Below, piece by piece: positions 9,419 through 17,584 of a DNA stretch of 17,601 bases. The stretch comes from Aureobasidium sp. EXF-3400 (taxonomy: Eukaryota > Ascomycota > Dothideomycetes > Dothideales > Saccotheciaceae), in assembly GCA_024195585.1 (NCBI GenBank), contig SWBL01000597.1, positions 1 through 17,601 on the forward strand, written 5' to 3'. Positions within the stretch are counted from its first letter, which is position 1. The number at the start of each line of letters is the position of its first letter. The notes under the pieces are model-generated. The model did not search any database and was not told where the DNA came from. It saw nothing but the letters and a program-made list of their open reading frames with translations. The translations under genes were made by a program, and so were the position numbers.

Positions 9419-10088
9419 TCATCGCAGAGCTCTGTCAACAAACTTTTGCTCCAGCTTAGCGACCTCAGCCTTGAAAGCCTCAACCTGCTCCCAACAATCC
9501 AAAGGTCTGCGATCATTCATCCTCAAACACTGCACAAGACCCTCCTTGGCTTTCTCAACCGCAGGATCAGTCTTCTCAAGGTTCTTGCGGCGCTCGAGCT
9601 TGCTGCGCAGTTCGGCGACTTCTTTGGATACGCTGTCGTTGCTGCGGTCCTTGTGTTGCGATGAGGAAGGTGTGAGTGCGGACGAGATCTTTTCTTTGAG
9701 GGTGGAGTTGTCGTCCGAGGAGGATTGGTCGTCGGAGGAAGGCGTCAGGCGCTCGGTGTATTGGGCAAGGCGCTGGGCTTCTTCTTCGCGGATGCGCTCG
9801 AGTTCGGCTGTTACGCGCTGTTGGATTTGGAGTTCGAGGTTGCGCGAGCGGGTTGAGTCGGTCTGATGTAGTGTCTTTCGTCAGAATTGAATCATTGAAG
9901 CTTTCCAGTGTTGGGTCTTCAGTACCTCGGGGCTGTTCTGTAGCGAGTCGACGACGGAAGGTGAGAAGCTGACGGGACTGTCTCTGTTGCAATCGTCAGT
10001 AAAGAGGTTATCGCATTGGATAGAGCAATCAATCATACGCAGCAAAGACATATTGCGAGCCTTGCGGCTTGGAGCTTCCAGAACCCAT
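9419..10088 (-). CDS. MIC19: MICOS complex subunit Mic19
   Basis: On the minus strand the exons are 10088-10039, 9983-9926 and 9862-9419 (552 nt, 183 residues), with introns of 55 and 63 nt. The frame only becomes coherent after splicing. The protein starts MGSGSSKPQGSQYVFAADSP, which carries a Gly2/Ser6-type N-myristoylation signal and the conserved QYVF-A-SPVSFS segment of fungal Mic19 (Aim13). A coiled-coil region rich in Glu and Arg follows at about 45-75, then a Ser/Asp-rich linker. A C-terminal CHCH-like helical pair has Cys148 and Cys159 (C-X10-C). In yeast, Mic19 sits on the intermembrane-space side of the inner membrane in the Mic60 module and supports crista junctions, and its cysteine pair is redox sensitive. 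Its start lies 210 bp from the divergent acetyltransferase start. Confidence 0.93.
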
Positions 10089-10298
10089 GACGAGAAGAAT
10101 GTGATTGAAGTTGTGGAAAAGGTTCAATTGGACAGAGAGATCGATGCTCGTATGCTTCACTGCTGCTTGTGTTATCCGCTGCCGCGAATCGATGTCAATT
10201 GCCAAGGCCCAACCTGGGTCTCTCCTCCGACCGACTCCGAGGAATAAAAAATCAATTAAACTCCAAGTGCACGCGAGAACGCGTCTTCCCAGAATATC
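10089..10298. promoter_or_regulatory. Short bidirectional promoter, MIC19 / NAA50-like
   Basis: Only 210 bp separate the two divergent start codons, so the promoters and leaders of both genes must share this interval. An A/T-rich patch at about 10245-10262 (AATAAAAAATCAATTAAA) lies 40-55 nt before the acetyltransferase ATG and is the best TATA-like candidate on that side. No specific factor site is claimed. Confidence 0.5.
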
Positions 10299-11075
10299 AT
10301 GCAGACCTCAATCACCACTTGGTTCAAGAAGTCTGCTGCAGTCAAGCAGTCCACTGCTGCTACCCCAGTGACGAGTCAAGAGTCTGCAGAAACACAATTC
10401 ATTGCTTCAACACACCAAAATGCCTCGACAACATCGTCACTGCCGCAACAGCCAACACCACAACCAACCCTGACCACACCACAAGATCCTCCAACACCAA
10501 CCCTCCAATTCTCAACCCGACCAAAAGCGCTAGTCAAAAACATAACCCTCATTGCCTGCGACAAATCCAACATCCAATCCTTCGAACGTCTAAACACTTT
10601 ACTCCTACCAATACCCTACCCCTCCACCTTCTACAAAGAAATCCTCTCAGACCCTATCGCCTCCGACTTGACTCTGCTAGCCTTATGGCACGACAACCCC
10701 TCCTCAACCTCAACGTCCCCAGGCAAAGTAATAGGCGGCATACGCTGTCGGATCCTCCCAGACCCATCCACTCAAGCAACCCCAGAAGACAAAATCCTCT
10801 ATATCAGCACGTTAGGTGTGTTGAGTGCGTTTAGAGGCTATAGGGCTGCGAGTTGGTTGTTGTGTTTGTTGATTGAGAAGGGTATAAGCAAGTATGGCGT
10901 CACGGCTGTGGGTGCCCATGTTTGGGAGGCTAGTCCTGAGGCTAGGGAGTGGTATGCTAAGAGAGGATTTAGAGAGACGCATTTGGAGCAGCATTATTAT
11001 CGCAGGCTTACTCCTCAGGGTGCTTATGTGCTGAGGAGGGATATTGGGCCTAGAGACTTACTGCATACGCTATGA
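10299..11075 (+). CDS. NAA50: NAA50-like GNAT N-acetyltransferase with N-terminal extension
   Basis: This is a single exon of 258 residues. Residues 80-258 align by eye with the whole Naa50/San fold: RLN-LLLPIPYP-FYKEIL at about 97-115, the LYISTLG strand at 167-173, AHVWEASPEAREWYAKRGF at 206-224, and YYRRLTPQGAYVL at 233-245. Tyr168 and His207 sit where human Naa50 has catalytic Tyr73 and His112. Naa50 acetylates N-terminal Met of peptides on or near ribosomes and supports sister-chromatid cohesion. Two oddities stand out. The acetyl-CoA loop reads RGYRAA (179-184), so the first conserved Gly of R/Q-x-x-G-x-G/A is Arg (codon AGG). The roughly 80-residue Thr/Pro/Gln-rich N-terminal extension starts with QTSITTWF, a PIP-box-like string. 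Fungal members of this branch may use other substrates. The start ATG is the first in frame and begins the motif. Confidence 0.82.
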   Translation: MQTSITTWFKKSAAVKQSTAATPVTSQESAETQFIASTHQNASTTSSLPQQPTPQPTLTTPQDPPTPTLQFSTRPKALVKNITLIACDKSNIQSFERLNTLLLPIPYPSTFYKEILSDPIASDLTLLALWHDNPSSTSTSPGKVIGGIRCRILPDPSTQATPEDKILYISTLGVLSAFRGYRAASWLLCLLIEKGISKYGVTAVGAHVWEASPEAREWYAKRGFRETHLEQHYYRRLTPQGAYVLRRDIGPRDLLHTL

Positions 11076-11335
11076 CAGGATATGATGAGCCTCATACATA
11101 CGAAGACTCAGCAACCTCACGATCATCAACGGATGTCTGGAAACCAAATCATAATCAAGAAGAAAATAGATTGGTCAATGTACTAGGATATATGTACATA
11201 TATGACGGCTCGCGACAAGCCAAAAGAGAAAAAAATTAAACGCCCTCCCAAGTTTATTCCGCATGCTCATGCGTCAAAAGATTTTGTAATCGTGAGAAAT
11301 TTCTGAAATCGTTGCTCCTTCCTTCCGCGTTCTCT
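11076..11335. other. Convergent 3' region between the acetyltransferase and glucokinase
   Basis: The two convergent stop codons are 260 nt apart. The stretch is A-rich on the plus strand at about 11220-11240, compatible with poly(A) signals. Nothing else is seen. Confidence 0.45.
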
Positions 11336-12999
11336 TTAGTCGTACTCTTTAAGCTGGTCCTGCTTGGCCAACTTGTCGGCAACAAGAGCGATCAGAGCAG
11401 CTCCGACACCGCTACCGTCCTTAGCGATACCGATGCGAATGCGCTTCTCGCCGTGCTTGCCAATGCCCTCGATTTGCTGGAAAGCTTCCCTGATGTACTC
11501 CTCGAAGCCGGGGTAGAACTCAACGAGCGAGCCATCAACGCCAATGTCAATCATCTCGTCCTCGTTGACAGTTGTGTCGTCGGCGGTGGCAATGTCCTTA
11601 GGTGCCGAAAGCTTGTCGGTTGCAAGAACGATGGCGGCAATAGCAACGGCGGACAGACGAGCAGCACGCTTACCAATGGCAGCAGCGATAAGCTTGACGG
11701 CTTCAGCATCCTCGGAGCTGGCGGCGTGGACACCATAATCCTTGTCCAAGGTTTGACGAGTCACCTTGAAGCCAGCGCTGTTGTCGCCGTGAGCGATGGA
11801 CAGGAAGCTGGTGTCAAGACCCCAAGGTTGCCACAGAGGACTGCTCTCGGAGATGCAAGTAGTGCTGTGAACATCGTTGCTACTGCTGTTGTCGTCGCTG
11901 AAGAGACCAGTCTTGCGCTCCTTGACCATATCGACAATGGCCAGACGAAGGATCTCACCCAAAAACATACCGGAAATGCGCTTCTCGAACATCTGGATTC
12001 CAGGGTTGGGAGTTTCCTTGTCGAGCGAGTTGTCGTAAGGAGTGCTGGGGAGGACGGAGAGCTGGTTGTCGAATGAGCCCCACTCGGTGTTAAGGATCAT
12101 CTCACCAGTGGTCTTGTCGACGTTGGCGTTGTTCTTGTCAAGCTTCTTGACCTTGTCGAGCTTCTCAACGTAGGCACCGTTGGTACCAGTACCAAAGATG
12201 GCGCCCAAAAAAGTGCCGGTCTTGCCAGGAGAGGTGTATGAACGAGCCATGAGGGTTCCGACAGTGTCGTTGACCAGAGCAGCAACGCGGACAGGCAAGT
12301 GCAGAGCATCGATCTCATCTTGGAGAAGCTTGCAGACATCCTTGCCAACAGCATCGGCAATGTCGAAACCCTTTGTCCAGCGGATCAAATTACCCTTGTT
12401 GATTCCAACTTGTTCCACGGGGAAGGAGAAGGTGAAGCCCAAGTTGAAGATTTCCTGCTCTCTGAAGCCGCTCTCGGAGTGGATGGTGGCGCGTCTGCGC
12501 ATGGTAGCGTGGTAGTGTTCGTTGTGGTGGGTTTTCAGGAAGTCGGCAATCTGTTGTGCGAGGAAAGAGAAAAGCTCCTTGCTGGTCTTAGCAGCCATAA
12601 GCTCGCGAGGGATGGCGACCTTGGATTGAGTGAGGGAGAAAGTGCTGTCACCGTTGAGATTGATGGAGCAGACACGGAAGTTGGTGCCACCAAGGTCGAC
12701 AGCCATGTAGAGACCCTGCCTATGTCAGAATTACATCAAGCTTGTTTCTGCAGCCCAGATCTCACCTTCTCAGTACCGTTGGGGACAGCGGTCACGTAGG
12801 TGGGAATTTGGCTGATGGAGGTGCCAGACTTCTCAAGACCCTCGTCTGGATTCAATGGTTAGTGGAAGCTCGTAGCAAGAGGTTTCGGAACAGCAGACAT
12901 ACCCATCTGGCGGATGAACTCCTTGACAGCCTTGTTGACCTGGGCATCCGAGTACTCAAACTCGGCGGCCACGCGGGCAGCTTCTTGTGCGAGACCCAT
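11336..12999 (-). CDS. glkA: Glucokinase (hexokinase family)
   Basis: On the minus strand the exons are 12999-12903, 12845-12766 and 12715-11336 (1557 nt, 518 residues). The introns (57 and 50 nt) end in CAG, and the second uses the CAG two codons after a nearer TAG so that EKGLYMAVDLGG is in frame. Seen motifs are DLGGTNFR (66-73, phosphate-1), FTFSFPVEQ (153-161, sugar-binding hexokinase signature), catalytic Asp209 in LVNDTVGT, FGTGTNGAY, LNTEWGSFD, and the C-terminal DGSGVGAALIAL. The N-terminal and HFLKTHH-like features match filamentous-fungal glucokinase (GlkA/Glk1) rather than hexokinase HxkA. It phosphorylates glucose with ATP at the first step of glycolysis in the cytosol. The chosen ATG is the first after a leader with no ATG. 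The frame stays open for 121 codons upstream of it (see findings). Confidence 0.93.
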
Positions 13000-13366
13000 G
13001 TTTCGAGTTGCCGACGTATCGAACAGAGTGGTTGTGTGGTCTTCGGTGGTGTGAGGACAGATCAAGTCCTGCAAGAAAGGATTGGAGGGGTTGTAGCGAC
13101 AAAAGTCAGGACGACCCGAGTCTAGTGGCTGACTTGGCTTGCGGAGCGAAGCTATGAAGCGGGGCACAAGCAAGAATTGGACACTGAGGACGAGTACGAG
13201 GAGGACGACAGCGTACAGAGAGCGAGAGAGAAGCGAGCCTTTTTCAGATCGGAGGTCGCGGAGGAAGGGTGGGTCTGCCGCGCGAGATGAGGATGGGGAG
13301 CGAGATGAAGGAGTTGGGAGAGATCTGGTGCGTCGGTGGAGCGCCAGGGTGAGGATATATATTTAT
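13000..13366 (-). promoter_or_regulatory. Glucokinase 5' leader and TATA-like core promoter
   Basis: On the minus strand an ATAAATATATAT block at 13366-13355 is a good TATA candidate, and a C-rich stretch with a CCCCT stress-type element lies just upstream (about 13371-13380). Between it and the start codon there is no ATG in any frame on the coding strand. The leader is pyrimidine-rich and open in the glucokinase frame from the TAA at 13365-13363 down to the start. The positions of the transcription start and any regulator are inferred. Confidence 0.45.
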
Positions 13367-14319
13367 GGGGAGGGGGCAGGAGTCAGGTCTTGTACGCGAG
13401 ATCAGAGGGAATTAAGTAGCAGCCCTAAACCTGCTATTACCTGATGTTTTGGACGGTTCCGTGACGGCTCTTGATCTTTTGCATCGTCTATCGCATCGAG
13501 ACTCGAGAGCCAAAAAGTAGAAGGTGCGTGCGCCAGAAACGCCCACAGACGTCACTACGACGAACGCTCCTGCCTTTGATAGCTTCTCGTTGAAGCTGAA
13601 GAACACATGGTTGAATGCTCCTTCCACGTTGACCAAGCAATTGCTTCATCATATCGTGTGTAAACAATCTCGAGCTGTTCTGTTCACTGCACATCACCTG
13701 TCCTCCGCCTTTCCCCTCGCTCATCTCCAACGTATCACCTCACCATTCTCCATCCTCCCACTCGTCATTCTCCGCGCCCAACAACCAAAAATATCAAAGC
13801 GCCCGGTACTTCTACGGAGCCTCTCTTGTTTTTGCTCTCAGAACCCGGCCCGCATCTCACCCACTTCTTTATTCATCACCTTCTTGCTTGTTGTCTCCTG
13901 CTAGCCACGCGAGCGCATCGGTAGCAGTTGCCACCTCTGTCCATGACCATTTCTCTTCTGACAGCTATTGGTCAAGCTCGTGCGTGCTCTCTTGTCCTTG
14001 TAGGAGTACGACCACGGCTTGGTTTCGGCTTTCCTTGGCATCAATCGGCTGCCTCATCCTCCGACTCGGCACCGTGCTTTGCCCAAACACGCCGCTGTAA
14101 AGAGCCGAGAAGCGCTGAGGGGCTCCACAACAGCTTTCAGCCAATTCTGGGCTCTGACACCAATTCCAAGTAGGTGTTTCTAATTAGGCAAACGACCGAG
14201 TGAACATCACTACAAAGGCCTAGTAGCATTGTGGGTACGCTTTTGCTTACCATGTGCAAAGCTATGAAAGACAGTTACAGATTGAAGAACCGATACCTGC
14301 GATCAGGAGTAAATCCCGA
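13367..14319. other. Divergent intergenic region, possibly with a 5' exon of the nuclease gene
   Basis: No certain gene is present. Longer open frames on either strand start at GTG or TTG, not ATG, and show no domain. From about 13670 the plus strand is CT-rich like a leader. One possible 5' exon of the downstream nuclease gene begins at ATG 13943 and ends at a GTAGGT donor at 14170. With an acceptor at 14261 (CAAAG) the phase fits the nuclease frame, giving a 92-nt intron with a CTTAC-type branch. This would add about 95 residues. No homology supports it, so it is left out of the CDS call. Confidence 0.35.
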
Positions 14320-15216
14320 ATGAGCAATAAATGTATTGCATTCGTTCGTTCTAGTCTTGGTTTGAAGTCAAAGGCTACTCGAGCACCACAAGATGCTATC
14401 TTCATAGCAATTGACACCGAAGGCACCAGGACTGATCTCACAGAATTGGGTATCTCAACCTTTGACACCCGTGACATTAAGAATCTCTGTCCAGGTCCTT
14501 CAGCATTGGAATGGTCGAAACATATCAAGCCTCGTCAGTTTCGTTTCAAGACTGGCCAGCGCCAGCCATTCCTCTTTGGTGCTGTTGAGCACCGAGTCCC
14601 TCTGGCAGCTATACGACCCTATCTCAAGCTGCGCCCTGATCGATTATATATACTCGTCGGGCATGCTGTAAATCACGATATCGAGAAACTCGCTCATGTC
14701 TTAGGATATGAGTTGCGTAACGAAAACAACATTGTTGCCATTGTGGACACCTTTGCTCTAGCTCAGCAATGCCGGACCACATTACCTGGTCGACTCTCAA
14801 AGCTTTGGAGATTCCTCGTCAACTCAAGCCCAGGAGATGTCACGCCAGCTGATGTTATCAGATTGTTCTCTCCCAATCTCCGCACGGCAGACTTGAACTT
14901 TGAAAGCAACCATGCTTTCCACAATGCAGGCAATGATGCTTTTTACAACATGCATACTCTTTTGATGCTTGCACTGCAACCAGAACTTCTTAGGGAGCCT
15001 CAATACAGCTCTTCACTAGCTGGAGTATTCCTCAGGGCTCGGTCTTCAGCGTGGCAATTGGTACGACGCCTGACCGGTAGAGCTTCCACGTCAAAAGTAA
15101 CCTCGTTGGCCCCAGGCTCATTCGTTAGCCGACCTGAGGGTGTGGCACCTATACAGCCACGCCAGAACTCAGGCAACGAAGGCTTGACAATATGGATGAA
15201 GAGGCCAAAGACTTGA
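14320..15216 (+). CDS. Gfd2/YDR514C-like protein with DEDDh exonuclease-type fold
   Basis: The frame is open from 14254, but the first ATG in frame is 14320, giving 298 residues. From about residue 27 the protein reads as a ribonuclease H-like DEDDh domain. The motifs are IAIDTEGT with Asp32 and Glu34 (Exo I), VGHAVNHD with Asp120 (Exo II), and HNAGNDA with His201 and Asp206 (Exo III). All five acidic and His ligands expected for two-metal 3'-5' exonuclease chemistry are therefore present. Similar stand-alone domains are common in Pezizomycotina and are grouped with the C-terminal domain of yeast Gfd2 and YDR514C, whose substrate is not established. The last 70 residues are low-complexity and basic. 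An upstream exon from about 13943 is possible (phase fits). RNA or DNA as target is unknown. It is tail-to-tail with the broken membrane protein gene, with 109 bp between. Confidence 0.72.
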   Translation: MSNKCIAFVRSSLGLKSKATRAPQDAIFIAIDTEGTRTDLTELGISTFDTRDIKNLCPGPSALEWSKHIKPRQFRFKTGQRQPFLFGAVEHRVPLAAIRPYLKLRPDRLYILVGHAVNHDIEKLAHVLGYELRNENNIVAIVDTFALAQQCRTTLPGRLSKLWRFLVNSSPGDVTPADVIRLFSPNLRTADLNFESNHAFHNAGNDAFYNMHTLLMLALQPELLREPQYSSSLAGVFLRARSSAWQLVRRLTGRASTSKVTSLAPGSFVSRPEGVAPIQPRQNSGNEGLTIWMKRPKT

Positions 15217-15325
15217 CGAGACTTGGCACATCCCAGTCAAGCAGAAGATCACATGAGTACGAAGCTCATCTGGAACACACGCTTGTTACGAATTGCTCTA
15301 AAAATGGTCGATTGTATCTGAGATC

Positions 15326-16710
15326 TCATGGTTCTAACACAACATGTTCCTTCGAAGTTGCCTTTCGGCGGGCTTGCTCCGCTCGCCTTCTTGTGGCCCT
15401 GGTTCGAGACGCGCGCTTCCAGAATTCCTTGTTGATATTGTCTCGGACACGATTATCATCATAAACAAAGCTTGTTGGGAAGAATACTTGAATCATAGCC
15501 AAACCTGCCCCAGGAACCCATTTCTCTAACTCTTTGAGTGCTCCGTGTACTCGCAACACGGCTTCTGGTTGTGTAACGGGCTCCAACCAGTCCGGCGCTC
15601 CATCATTTGTGTTCATCGATTCGAGCCATGGGGGCATTTGGTCTAGAGTCGGTGCGACTAACCAATCTTTCAGAGGGTTGACGTCGTCATCAATCTGATG
15701 GATATCAACATCCGCGTTTTCATCGTCCTTGAAAGAGAGTGATCTCCCAACGATGGTCGCTTTTCGTCCAAACGGCCTCAATTGTAGTCCACTTGTGTCT
15801 AGATTCCTGGTGGTTCCTGCAGCATATGCGTTCTGTAGCATTCCTAGCCCACCTATACCCACCATATACCAAGCGTTGTTCTTCAGAGAAGAAACACTTA
15901 GCAGGAGACAAATCCAGAGCACTGCTAGACCAGCCATGAATATTGGGGTTTCACGCCGCGGCGAGCCATGAGCAGTAGCCTGGGTTTCAAGATCTGGCGA
16001 TCCTTCTCTGCCGATGAAGACCATAATATGCTTGTGGCCATTCCCTCTAGTAAGGCATATAACGTTGTCTTTCTCCAACGTCCGACAGGCCCACTTCTCG
16101 TCTTTCCACTGTGGCAAGCTGCAAGTTATTGACGCTAACAGGGTCCCTGACAAGATGACCATCATAGTGCCCCAGTCACCTGAGACAACCCAGGGAACAA
16201 CGGCGATTGCAATTTGGGTCACAATCGTCCCAGCCACCATACTCGATCAGCTGCCGGTTTCCGCAGTGGCCCTAAATCAAAGATGTCGATACGAAGTGAT
16301 ATCTGTGTACTGTCCGCTGGATTTCGAATTTCATGGTCTCTGAGGAGCCGCTCAAGTACCCAAGAGTTGTTGTCGCGTTGGAAGGCGTTGGCACAATTGA
16401 CAACGATGGCAGATTTTTCTGGCAATGGCATCAATCGCCTGTCACCGAATGCAGAGAGCAGCTGCGTGAAGCTGAACGCGACCCAACCAAAGGAAAACGC
16501 CACGGGCGTTAATGGTATGGCAAAGATTGATCTGGGAGTCGTCCCTGGTCGTTGACGATTGTGGATATGTACCTCATACCCAATTAATTGCACGATGGCT
16601 TTTTGCACGATATCACCACCGATCAAGAGCAGCACACTCAGAATGTCGCCGGGGTTTGTCCACTGTGTCCGGAGCTCCGCTTGTGTGGTGTTATTTGGTA
16701 CGGCTGCCAT
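15326..16710 (-). pseudogene. Fungal multipass membrane protein, frameshifted
   Basis: Two overlapping minus-strand frames together make one protein. The 5' part runs from ATG 16710 (MAAVPNNTTQ) to about 16240 and stops at 16219. The 3' part continues in another frame to the stop at 15326, about 460 residues in all. The first frame ends DRVWWLGR and the second picks up TIVTQIAIAVVPW. They overlap at about 16236-16242 and are offset as if one base were missing. I found no GT..AG intron that joins them in phase. The product has about six hydrophobic spans (near LSVLLLIGGDIV, TPVAFSFGWVAFSF, IAIAVVPW, GTMMVILSGTLLA, MAGLAVLWICLLL and MVGIGGLGML) and a charged tail. The architecture matches an expanded family of uncharacterised fungal membrane proteins that I know only as hypothetical. 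It could be a recent pseudogene or a one-base sequence error. An in-frame ATG at 16860 would add 50 residues but does not fit the family start. Confidence 0.65.
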
Positions 16711-16974
16711 CGCGAAAAAGCGGCGGTATAAGAGGTCCGATAACAATCGCTTTACTGGACTTTGAAGAAAATCTGGCTGTTTTCGATTGGCTACTATATG
16801 CCTTCCCAGGATCACTGCAGAGTACAGGTTATTCTCAGGCCCGTTGAACAGCGCGCGCATTTACGCGTCTGCATGATCATGAACCACGGCAAGTTACAGG
16901 TGTTATTGAGATCAGATTCGGCAGTCTGCAAGCCACACTATTCGACGGATGTCAATGCACTCTGTGTTGCCTGC

Positions 16975-17016
16975 GTGCTCAGCTAGGTGTACTCAGCTGG
17001 GTGTGCTCAGAGTTGG
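16975..17016. repeat. Short degenerate tandem repeat, three units of about 14 nt
   Basis: Three adjacent related units occur: GTGCTCAGCTAG, GTGTACTCAGCTGG and GTGTGCTCAGAGTTGG. The core CTCAGCT-GG is shared by the first two and decays in the third. It is intergenic and its function is unknown. Confidence 0.6.
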
Positions 17017-17584
17017 TAAATTGAAGTCGGCAACTCGTTACAAAGTGTTCGCAATCCTATAAGAAGTCGCTTTGCTAATCCAACTCCTCCTTCTGCACCT
17101 AGAAGACACTCCCAAATGGTTAGCACTGGCCAGTTCGATTTGTTCTAGTCAGCCCGAGGAGCCGCGTCAAGCCCCTCTGCGAGGAAGAGTCTCTAAATCG
17201 GGTCGGCAGACTACAGTATAACACAAATTAAACGAGCCATCAGAGACCAATCAAAAATTGTTGGTTTGACAGACCTATTGTTCACATGGCCGAGGGTGCA
17301 TGGTGGCTTGCAGTATGCAGCGCGACTATTGGCTCACCCAGATCGACGCTAGCCAACATTGCAGATCCAGCCTCCAGCTGAACGGAACACCATAGATCTA
17401 AACCAAATCTTTATTTACTTGGGGGACGTTCAGTCAGTGCAAGCCGGACTCGTGTTTCTCATTCCTGTATCGAAACGATTGTTAATCGAACCGCCATAGC
17501 CACTGCTCTGGATATTATATGGACCAGACTTCTCAAGATGGTATGTTTCAGTAACACACTGGGAGCAACCTGGGGATTCCCCTT

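Noticed and set aside
9576..9992. 138-codon minus-strand frame as a separate gene
   Set aside because: It is MIC19 read through both introns in the wrong frame; splicing gives a clear Mic19 protein.
12859..13173. A canonical ATG-started N-terminal extension of glucokinase
   Set aside because: The codon at 13173 is TTG, and there is no ATG in the leader. Only a non-AUG or upstream-exon version remains possible and is listed as a finding.
13524..13904. 126-codon plus-strand frame between glucokinase and the nuclease
   Set aside because: It begins at GTG rather than ATG, has no domain, and runs into CT-rich leader-like sequence.
14254..14319. Start of the nuclease at 14254
   Set aside because: The codon there is GTG, which is not a normal fungal start; the first ATG in frame is 14320.
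16711..16860. Use of ATG 16860 as start of the membrane protein
   Set aside because: It adds 50 residues without family resemblance; the remembered family start corresponds to MAAVPNNTT at 16710.
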